Assembly (NCBI RefSeq): GCF_014839805.1
Contig: NC_051118.1
Coordinates: forward strand, 2,542,001 to 2,606,000
Length of the DNA: 64,000 nucleotides
Source of the DNA: Manduca sexta
Taxonomy: Eukaryota > Arthropoda > Insecta > Lepidoptera > Sphingidae
Direction: 5' to 3'
In this document: positions 18,801 through 29,000 of the stretch, piece by piece
Layout of the letters: each line of letters starts with the position of its first letter
Position numbering within the stretch: position 1 is the stretch's first letter
Position numbers and translations under genes: made by a program
The notes under the pieces: model-generated
The model's input: only the letters and a program-made list of their open reading frames with translations
Database searches by the model: none
Told to the model about the DNA's origin: nothing

Positions 18801-21800
18801 CTATTTTTTTGTTGTTGTGTTTGTTGTCAGGAGAAGGTTCTTATGAAAGAAAAGATTCACAAAATTGTGCGGATAATTAGAAAATTTAAGAAAACTTAAC
18901 GAAAATATTAATTTTATATAACTGTCAATTGTTTCAAATAACTGTCAGCGATTGACAGAATGCGCGCTGCAAATTCATAGTTAAGACGGGACAACGTCTG
19001 TCGGGTCAGCTAGTTTATAATAATAATAATTACCTGTGAATCACTCTCGTCATCTGAATCCAGGTCCGATGCGAATGCTTTGTCAGAATTATCATCTCCG
19101 GACATGCTTTCATCATCATCATCGTAATCTTCATCATCACCTAAACATCAGAATGATAAATGATATTTAACCAAAGGAATTCAGTTCAGAATGACATATG
19201 GATTTTTTACCCATTGGTTGCTGCTCACTGGACACCGTATTGAACAAAACCTGTCAATACTGATTTCTAATGTTTACAAGAATGTTAGACATTAAAATAA
19301 AACTATTTTCTCGCGATTTGAATATTGCAATGTTCTTCCTTATTTTATAAGTAACGAAGACTTGCAGCTTTTGTGGTCATGGGGCGGACAGTGGGAGAAA
19401 CTTATAATATATAAACCGTGATAAAATATATAAAATTGTTTTATTTTAAAAACTATCAAATATATTGTAATTATTCTGTTATTTATCTAGACTGCAGTCA
19501 CCAGCCAACTAATTATTTGGGGCATAATATCTAATGAAACAGTTTTATGTCTCTGCCTACCCCTGAAAAAGGGAATGGCCTAATATTATATCAGATATAT
19601 ATCTATGGTTCTTATTCTTCTTGATCTCTAGGTTTAGCTGGTTAATTTAAGAAATTGACGGCTACACATACCTTCGGCCATGGCTAGTTCAATGAAATTA
19701 TCTTCGAGCTGGTTCTCTGGATCGTCATAGTCAAAGTCTTCATCCAACGCTGCTACCACTTCGGGATCAAGATCGAGACGTAGACCTATGGAAATATAAT
19801 AGAAGAAATTTATTATCAATAAAACATTTCTACAGAATTATTTTAGTTGAGAGATTTCTTTACAATAAAATATCTACCCATTTTGTATGCATTGCAATTG
19901 TCCGTTTAATTCCTGTGTATGCGGTTCAAACAGGCCGACATAATTGTATTGATTGTTGTGGGATAATCATCTCTCGTCAGTCGACTTATCTAGATTACAA
20001 GTTTCTTACTATTAAGTGTAGTGAAGTCACAATGCCATTAAAAAATTCTTCCAAATGAATTTAGTACTGCATTTACTTCTGACAGATATACTTCACAACT
20101 TTTTGCATTTATTATATAATATTAAGATTCCGCGTTGTGAGTAATGATATGTAATCTATTAAAATAATATTAGATGTGTGGACACACAGACACACACATA
20201 CAGTCAGCCTCAAAAATAAGTAAAGACACATGAAGACTAAATATGATATGAATTATAAAATAATTACTATGGAGAATCTTTACATTATATATTTATTTGG
20301 GGCTGACTATACACATAGACATACCTTGTGGTGCAGCCTTGTTCAGCAATCCCACAGCCTCTTCCACTTCAGATGCAAACACAGAACTGGGTAGCGTTAA
20401 TTTTTCTGTTACAGGAATTGGTAGTTCTTCTCCATCCACATTTTCTTCCGTATTTGGATCTTTTTCTTTTCTCTTGTGAGTTGTTTTCTGTAAAATAGTA
20501 ATGAATGCATTTTATAATGGTATTAATATTCACCGAACATAATTGGGTTGAACTGTACAGAGGATATAGGATTAGTATTTAATACACTACATTACTAAAA
20601 CACCCAATGGTGTACTGGTAGATAATGCAAGCCATTGAGTCTACTGTGTACCTATATATGTATATATAATAAATAATATCAGCTCTGTATTATATACTGT
20701 CTCACTATTGGGAACGGGCCTCCTCTACTACTTAGAGGGATTAGGTCTTAGTCCACCACGCTGGCCTAGTGCAGAGTGGTAGACTTCACACACCCTTAAA
20801 ATTCCTATAGAGAACTTCTCGGGTATGCAGGTTTCCTCACAATGTTTATTCACCACTAAAGCAACGATACACAAAGAATACACATATAATTTTAGAGAAG
20901 TCACAGGTGTGTGCCATTGGGATTTGAACCTGCATACATTCGTATCTACAGTCTATTCAACACCCAACCAGGCTATCGCTACTTATACATATCATATACT
21001 GTATATTTGTAAATAAATTTGATTCCATAATGTCTTTTCTGAGTACAGGGTTTTAAAGAGATACAAGACTCACCGGTTGTAATACAAGCGTAACTTCTCT
21101 GGTGTCCTTGAGGTGCTGGAGGTAGTTATAATCGTCATCAAAGTATATGCCATATTTGACTTGCTCTTCTCTCCTTTGCTCTGGTGTAAGTTCCTGTAAA
21201 ATTTGAACGAGACCAGTTCAATATGGTTGTAATGGAAGGATAAATATATGAGATTCTTTATTAGACTGCACTCATTACACTGACTTAATACTATACATTA
21301 CATGACATATACTTACTACACACTACAGGGTAGTTATAGATTGTTTAACGAAAACTGATACATTTGCAGTACTCAAACTGAGAAAATTTTGCAGTGTTTT
21401 AAAAAACACTATCATATTATTATAATTACAAATTCTTGTCATTCGCAGTAACCTTGAATCCGAATCCCTCCTAGCCGAATTTCGACCACGGCGGCCAATC
21501 TCAACGGAGATCAGCCAGGTACGCAGGAGATATTATAGTGCACAAGTGTCTGCGCAATACACAGGTGCACTCTCTGTTCCTTCACTCTCATAGTCCAGTG
21601 AGACGGCAATCCGACATGACCGGAGAGAGATCAGGCGCATGACCAACGGCTTTACGTGCTTTCCGAGGCACGGGGGTATCACACCGCCCACTTCCTGACT
21701 CCGAGCTGCGACTGAGTACTTTTTAAGATGTAAAAACCCAGTCACGATTTTTTTGGCCCGACCTGGGATTCGAACCCAGGACCTCAGCGCGGCAGTTGTA

Positions 21801-22643
21801 CTTGTACCGTGTACACTTACAACTACTCCACCGAGGCAGTCAGGCAGTTACCTTATAATTATGCTATATGTCTTTGGTTGGATGAAAATGAAAACAAACA
21901 TAGTGTAACAAATGAAGTAAAATAACTACTAAGAAAACTTAAATAGGAATAATTTCAGGATGAAAAGTTCTTTAGATTAATATAAAAGAAAATCAAAGTA
22001 CATGTAACTACAGTACTAAAAAATCCCTTATGTGAAAACCATATTGTAGTAGGCTAAGAAATGAGGCAGTAATTAATATTTTAAATATTCCAATGCATAA
22101 ATGTGGGTGCGTAGTGGGGGAATCTTGCAATGTATGTCTGTTGCATGTATCGTAATTTTCGATATCATGTGCGTATATTGCGCCTCTTCTGTTTTTCGAC
22201 ACTTTCTCCTTTAGCGAAATTTCAAAGACTTATAACTTGTTGATTTTATAAGCAGTCTGTTTAAAACCATAATAATTATAAAATAGTATGAAGATATTTC
22301 CATTATTGCTGTTAGAGCCTCTAGATACGACCATACCGGAAGGGATAGAAAAAAAAATGAGAAAGAAAAAGATAAATTTCTCACTGGATCTTTCTCTTTT
22401 TTCGGCGGAACTGTTGCGTTTACAGGCACAAGAACACGTTGTGGAGCTGTTTCATCTGCCGCTAGAGGATCCCTTTGCGATCTGTGTACTAGATTGAATG
22501 TCACAGCTTTCTTTTTGTCGATAAACTTCTTTTTCGTGTTCTTTGCTTTAGGCTGAAATAATTAAAGGTTAGTGTGACACTTTTAAGGAACTATTAAATA
22601 TAACTTCTTGTTTGGTGAATACTTTAGAAGGTATATTTACCAT
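15825..22643 (-). CDS. Ltv1: LTV1 homologue, 40S ribosomal subunit assembly factor (complete)
   Basis: Eleven coding exons on the minus strand, in transcript order: 22643-22641 (ATG only), 22552-22385, 21193-21074, 20487-20325, 19785-19672, 19140-19034, 18395-18252, 17731-17574, 16916-16769, 16587-16397, 16002-15825 (stop TAG 15827-15825). They sum to 1494 nt, 497 residues; human LTV1 is about 475. Recognisable blocks in order: basic N-terminus with NLVHRSQRDPLAADETAPQR (residues about 20-39), KYGIYFDDDYNYLQHLK, LPSSVFASEVEEAVGLLNKA, LDLDPEVVAALDEDFDYDDP, an acidic GDDEDYDDDDES stretch, SRFSQYSMSSSVMRRN, AEYDDTELGALD, EKWDCETILSTYSNLYNHPK and a Lys/Arg/Glu-rich coiled C-terminus. The yeast protein joins the 40S head near uS3 and eS10 and leaves after casein kinase 1 phosphorylation; a like role here is inferred. 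All splice phases agree. It is head to head with the IARS2 gene. Confidence 0.96.
16993..17290 (+). mobile_element. SINE-A, full length, in LTV1 intron
   Basis: Head GCGGCGATAGCCTAGTTGG, B box GCAAGTTCAAACC, body with GGAAAACATCGTGAGGAAACC, tail CAGTGGGACAGTAAATTA. Antisense to LTV1. Confidence 0.88.
17322..17525 (-). mobile_element. SINE-like family C copy
   Basis: TATTCCACTGCGCACGCCGT, ATTATGTCCAGTAGTAACAC and CTGCTTGGCGGCAGAAATAG are the inverse of 490-650. Lies in the same LTV1 intron. Confidence 0.75.
17760..18015 (+). mobile_element. GGCCGTTCAAG-type MITE, right end lost
   Basis: Left end GGCCATTCAAGTATTACGTA and core AGCGACTTTCCGGTACTTTGCG as in 26639-26932, but the right TIR is missing. 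It carries two long G runs (near 17794-17808 and 17951-17966) on the LTV1 antisense strand. Confidence 0.8.
18560..18660 (-). mobile_element. Helitron-like fragment
   Basis: AACGGATTTTTATGAAATTTGG, AGGACCCTGGGAAGGTCATA and CTACTTTCTATCCC match the core of other copies in reverse. Confidence 0.55.
18722..19016 (+). mobile_element. Helitron-like family 2 copy
   Basis: Starts ATCTATATATATATATATAT and ends GACGGGACAACGTCTGTCGG then GTCAGCTAGT. Copies at 30617-30862 (+) and 42183-42470 (-). The CTAG-type end and AT flank suit a non-autonomous Helitron. It ends 18 bp from the LTV1 exon at 19034-19140. Confidence 0.7.
20672..20983 (-). mobile_element. SINE-A, reversed copy in LTV1 intron
   Basis: Tail ATATCAGCTCTGTATTATAT at the left and the inverse of the A-box head, CAACCAGGCTATCGC, at the right; same transcriptional sense as LTV1. 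Confidence 0.85.
21745..21842 (-). mobile_element. SINE-B-like head
   Basis: GGGATTCGAACCCAGGACC and CCACCGAGGCAGTC are the inverse of a B box and 5' head. It resembles a tRNA but is diverged and truncated. A similar piece is at 52415-52515. Confidence 0.65.
21990..22260 (+). repeat. Dispersed repeat F copy
   Basis: ATTGCGCCTCTTCTGTTTTT and CAAAGACTTATAACTTGTTG match the end of 29810-30030. It lies in LTV1 intron 2. Confidence 0.65.
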
Positions 22644-23016
22644 TTTGATATTATTTTCTGAAAAAGGATGTATTTAACTTGAAAAATAATAAATTACACA
22701 CAAAACATGTGTTGTTTTTATATCGCACACGTCAAAAAGAGTACGTTCTGAAACTTATTAACTTTTGTAACTATGTATTTCCTGAGGTACCAAAGAACAG
22801 TTATACAAAACTACTTTAAATATTAAAAAAAACTTCATTGATTCGTTAATAATAAATTTTATTTACATTTAATGAAAAACTTTGTGTAGTCTAAAATCTG
22901 ATAATATTGGGGACAAAAAGCCCAGGATGCTCAAGTTTGTAAATCGAAAACCTCAAAAATGAAAATGTCAATTGTCAGGCCAATTGTCAAATGACTTCAA
23001 AACATAACCTCTAGAA
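22644..23016. promoter_or_regulatory. Shared divergent promoter region, LTV1 / IARS2
   Basis: Only 373 bp separate the two start codons, which point away from each other. The segment is AT-rich, holds no recognised transposon and no TATA box that I would trust. About 35-55 bp before the IARS2 ATG, CAATTGTCA occurs twice (CAATTGTCAGGCCAATTGTCA spans about 22970-22989) and runs into TCAAATGACTT; an ACATAACCTC block lies about 10-20 bp before the ATG. Both 5' UTRs must fit here unless further non-coding exons exist, so a bidirectional promoter is likely but inferred from layout. Confidence 0.7.
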
Positions 23017-26000
23017 ATGTTTAAGAACATGAAGAAAAATGTATTAAATTATAGAAATGGTATTATAAAATGGCATTGTTTGAATTGTGTCCGTGCAAAA
23101 AGTTCCGCTCAACCCAAAACTAAGACATATTCACACACAATTCTTACGCCTAACACAAATTTTCCGGTTCGTGCAAGTAACTCAATAAAAGAGCGGATTT
23201 ACGAGGTATACCTTCTTTTTATAAATATTCAAATAACTCCTTACAAAAAAAAAACACTTTAAAAAATATAAAATGTGTTTGTCTTTTAACTTTTTTAAGA
23301 ATCTAGTTATATTACAAAGGCTAGTAATAGTACATTGTAGCCAGTGTAACTACTGGACATAATGAGACTTAACATCTCATGTCTCAGGATGACGAGCGCA
23401 GAAAAATATCAAATAATAAGTACTTTGTAATTCAAGGTGTTGGATGGTGTTTCTGCTGTTTACGAGCGGTCGTATCGCTTACCATCAGGCGAATGGCAGG
23501 CCCGTGACGCCATTCAAAGCAATAAAAAAAAATGTGTATATATTTTGACCAAAACATTTTGACTTGACCGCTATAGAAAAATTTTCCTCCATCTGGTTAG
23601 AGGTTCGGTCTACCAAATAATTAGACAAACTTAATTAAACCACATTTTTTTTTTATTTATTTACAATTTTTTGTATCACGATTTTTTTTAAATATATACT
23701 TAAGTAAATACTTTTTTTTCCACCATGGACCTTGATCATCATCTATCTAACACTCATTAACATCATTCTTATAAGCCCAAACACGTTATATCTGCTATAA
23801 GATGCTGAGGAGTTGGATATCTTACACATTACTTGACTGCAGTTTCAGCTCAAGGTTGCCGTGTCATAGATGTACCACCTAAGTAACAGTACACCCAATA
23901 TCAATCAATTGGATTTGTCAAAGTAGGAAATGAGTTGATCATCATACACCTGAATAGATCTTCATAACTAAGAACTATCTCAATCACATCAGCATTTAAA
24001 AAAAAAATCACCAAAATTGGTCTATTCATTGTCATATAGACACACACACCTTAAACTTGTTACACCATTTATTTTGTGTTGGTGGTTAAAAAATAAAACT
24101 ATAAGCATGAATAAGTATTACAAACATCCAACTACATACATAATACATACATAACATCACGCATTTTATCCCCGAAGGGGTATGCAGAGGCGCAACTAGG
24201 GCACCCACTTTTCGCCAAGTGTGTTCCGTCCCATGATGTGATAGGGGGCGAGCCTATCGCCATATCGGGCACAAATTCCAGACTCCGGGCTGATACTGAG
24301 CAGAAAAACCCAAATATCACTTTGCCCGACCCGGGATTCGAACCCAGGACCTCAGAGCGCTATTGTACCGGACATGCAATACAACTACGCCACCGAGGCA
24401 GTCCAACATCCAACTATACTTTTCTATTAATTTAAATTTATTTAAGTGTGTTACAATACTCTAATACTAAGCTAAAGTTGTTCTTGCAGACTGCCCAATT
24501 CTCTGCCCTCTATAATTGGCAAAGGACAAATCTGAAAGGTCCAGAATATGTTTTGCACGATGGACCACCCTATGCGAATGGAGATTTACATATGGGGCAT
24601 GCTGTAAATAAGGTAAAGAACCCATCAACATATTTTCATTATGAAGTCCACATTCCACCATATTATTACATACCAGCTTCCGCCCGCAGCTTCTCCCATG
24701 TGGATTTCGGACTTAAAAAATGGAGGAGGTGCTCAATTTGTCGGGATGTTTTTTTTAATGTATGGTGGTATGCAGGTGGTCCGATTGTCCGGTCAGGGTC
24801 TGATGATGGGATCCTGGTGAAATCGAAGGAAGCATATAGCATGATTCAGTATTCACGCGTGATGGCTTATTATTAGCATATTTCATGTCTAACTTTGGTG
24901 TTTCTATATCTCTATGATTCTTTTTTATGGAATATTTAATAATGTTAACTTTTTTAATTAGGGATGACTGAGAGTGTTATAAACGTAAGAGTAGACAAAT
25001 ATAATGAGAAAGCTTCGAACTGCTAAGCTATCGGGAGTTACACGTGTTATTGTGAGTCAAACATAAAAGATAGACATATGCTGTCGTGGGATATTTTTTA
25101 TATCATTTTAAGGAGAACATTTCCGTCATACATGATTTCTGTGTAGCTTTAACCATTAAGGTTGCACACGCAACGGAAGCTTAAATAAAAAAAAACTAAA
25201 AAAACACGCTTTTATTGCTAATCGAACAAAAAAGGAGAAAATAATTTCTAAGTACAAAGAATTTATATTACAGTAGTAGAAGGTTGAAGGATCAATCATA
25301 GTTAAGTACCTCAAAATAAAATTATAATAAACTTGAAGTTATTAACAGAATAATTTAACTCAGAGTAAAAAGCGTGGTTTTTTTAAACTATTATTTATTT
25401 TTCATTTTTTAGTTTGATTTTTTTAATCCATATTAGTTATTTGTATTTTAATCAATAAGACTTTCTAATTACAAATTTTTTGATCGTATTAAATTACGCG
25501 CGCTAGCTCTATCTCATTTACTCTTTCACAGCGGATCTATAAAAGAATTTATTAATCCTGGCGGTCCTAATAAGGATAATCGGAAACTCTTATCAAATTA
25601 TTGCATTGTCATCGGTCCTTGATACGTGTGTAAAGTTTCAAATTATCAGATTTCTGGAAATTGGTGAAAATTGAGCTCAAAGATTCCGTTACATACATAC
25701 ATACATACATAGATACAACCCAAGCTAATAAAAGCGTGTTAAAAATGGAGTAACTTCTCCCGTTTTCCCAACATTTCCCTTCACTGCTCTGCTCCTATTA
25801 ATTGTAGCGTGATGAAAAGTATACTATAACCAGCACAGGAGTATGAAAAATAATTGTACCAAGTTTCGTTAAAATCCGTCGAGTAGTTTTTGTTTCCGTA
25901 ACGGTTATTCAGACAGACAGACAGACAAAAATTTTACTAATTGCATTTTAGGCATCAGTATCGATCCCTAATCACCGCCTGATAGTTATTTTGGAAATAT

Positions 26001-29000
26001 ATTTCATGTACAGAATTGACCTCTCTACAGATTTATTATAAGTATAGATTAATCCACTATAAAAAAATCAATTAAAAATCCCTTCACATTTCAGATAATA
26101 AAAGACATAAATAACCGCAGTCAAATATTAAAAGGTAATAGAGTGCACTACGTCCCAGGATGGGATTGTCACGGTCTACCCATAGAACTGAAAGCCTTGC
26201 AAAAAGCAAGAAAGGCATCGAAAGACACAAATTTTACCGATCCGGTAAATGTACGTAACATTGCCAGAAAATTCGCTCTAGAGACTGTAGAGAATCAGAA
26301 AAAAGCGTTCAGAAGCTGGGGTGTGATGGCTGATTGGGAAAAACAATGCTATTTGACATTAAATAAGGATTATGTACAAAGCCAGTTGAGGTTATTCTAT
26401 GATATGTATGAAAAGGGTTATATTTACCGTGCCCTAAAACCTGTTTATTGGTCACCTTCTTCAAAGTAAGTTGAATAATATTTAGTCCTGACATCACCTT
26501 GTTCAACACTTACATAGCTGACTTTGATATTACTTTATTTTAGTAAATTTATTTAATATTGTAACTTAAATGGATACTAGTGTATATACATAATAGTTAT
26601 TAATATTTAACCTGCAATTAATCCAAATGTGCTTTAGGCCGTTCAAGTATTACGTAACGTAATTTGGTGGGGAGGGGGGTCTCATAAAATGTTACGATGC
26701 GTTACAGGGGCGGGAGGGTGTATTCCGTACAACGCGTTATGTAACATTGGTGGTTTTGTTTCAAAACAATAACAAAGGTATTTTAGCGACTTTCCGGTAC
26801 TTTGCGTGAAATAATTGTGAATATTAAAAAGAAATAACACTTTAGAGTTACGTAACTTTTGGATACAGAAAAACATTACACGTTACATTTAAAAAATCAT
26901 CAAAAATGGCGTTATGTAATACTTGAACGGCCCCTAATACTGTTCAGGAATATTTATTTATATCTGACACAAAAGTATGTGTGAACTAATCTCTACAATT
27001 GTTTGTTGTAACAAATAACAATCCGCTAATGTTTAAAAGTAGTTGGTAAATTTTGGCATAATTATCCAATTGAAATATAGATTAGAAGTTAAAGTATTGT
27101 TGATATTATTAATCAGGTGTTTTCAGGACAGCATTAGCCGAAGCCGAGCTGGAGTATGACTCTCAACACAAGAGTTGTGAGGTGTATGTGGCATTCAATG
27201 TGGACAAGCCTCCGGAAATTTTACATGATAAGCTTAATGGGTAAGGTTTAGTTATGCATTTGGTAAATATACAGAGGTTGGAGGACGAGATCGGTCAGAC
27301 CCTGGGACCTGGATGAGAGTTGCAGCAGACTGAGTCTACTGGAGGCAGCTGCAGAAGGCCTATGCCTTAAGGCATGTCGAAATGAGGGACATCATATAAA
27401 AAGCGGCGATAGCCTAGTTGGGTGTGGAACGGACTGCCAAGACGAATGTCCGCAGGTTCAAATCCCAAGGGCACACACCTCTGACTTTTCTAAAAAATCA
27501 TGTGTGTATTCTTTGTGCATTTATCGTTCGTTTTAACGGTGAAGGAAAACATCGTGAGGAAACCTGCACATCTGAGAAGTTCTCTATAGGAATTGTGTGT
27601 TCTCTAAGGTGTGTGAAGTCTACCAATCCGCACTAGGCCAGCGTGGTGGACTAAGGCCTAATCCCTCTCAGTAGTAGAGGGAGGCCCCGTGCTCAGCAGT
27701 GGGACAGTATATAATACAGGGCTGATATTATTATTATTATATAAAACACTATCTCATTGCAAACCTCTAATTTAACAACTATGTAAAAATGTCATGTATC
27801 TTGATTCGAAAATAAAAGGCTGTTTTATTTTATTTATTTAAATGTACAGTCAGCGGGAAAAGTTGAACAAAAATTTTAAATCACCTTTATATTTTTGTGT
27901 CCGTATCAACGATCGTTTTCTTTCTTCTTTCACTTTATTATTGACAAATCTTTCACACGGACGGAGCTGCTAGTTGAGATATCGAGAGGAACATTTTATC
28001 TTTTACAGTAAGCCATTATCAGCAATCATTTGGACAACCACTCCGTGGACATTAGTAGCCAATCGTGCGGTATGCTATAATCCTCAAATGAAATACTCAA
28101 TAGTGGAACTATCCAGTAGACCTGGCGACTTGTACCTAGTTGGTAGCGGGCTGATTGAAGACCTGGAGAAGGTGTTAGGAGTCGAGATCAAGAGATTTAT
28201 GGAGTTTCAAGGTGAGAATCTATACTATTATATAAAGCTAAAGAGTTTGTTTGTTTGTTTGTTTGAGCGCGCTCATCTCAGGAACTACCGGTTGAAACTG
28301 AAAAATTATTTTTGTGTTAGATAGCCCTTTGTTCGTGGAGTGCTATAGGCTATATATCATTACGCTATGACCAATAGGAACGGAGCAGTAATAAAACACA
28401 ACATCACGCATTTTATCCCCGAAGGGGTATGCAGAGAACGCAACCATGGCACCCACTTTTCGCCAAGTGTGTTCCGTCCCATGATGTGATAGGGGGCGAG
28501 CCTATCGCCATATCGGGCACAAATTCCAGACTCCGGGCTGATACTGAGCAGAAAAACCCAAATATCACTTTGCCCGACCTGAGATTCGAACCCAGGACCT
28601 CAGAGCGCTGCCGTACCGTACCGAGCAGTAATAAAACATGTTGCAAAAACGAGGAAAATGTATTAGTTTTGAGAGCTTCCGTTGCGTGCGCTGCGTAAAC
28701 GGTTAAAGTTATGCAATAATGATGTATGACGAGATTGTTCCTCTTAAATATTTCAACAAAAATATATGTATTATAAAACAAAGTCCCCCGTTGTATCTGT
28801 CTGCCTGAACGTATTCAATTAAAAACTACCCAACGTATTAAGATGGAATTTGGTATGGCGACAGTTTAAGACCCTGGGAAGAACATAGGCTCCCGGGAAA
28901 ATATATAGCGTGACTTTTATAACGGAAAACTTTAGCCCTAAAAACTTTATAACGCGGGCGGAGTCGCGGGCAAAAGCTAGTGTCTATATAATAATTATGT

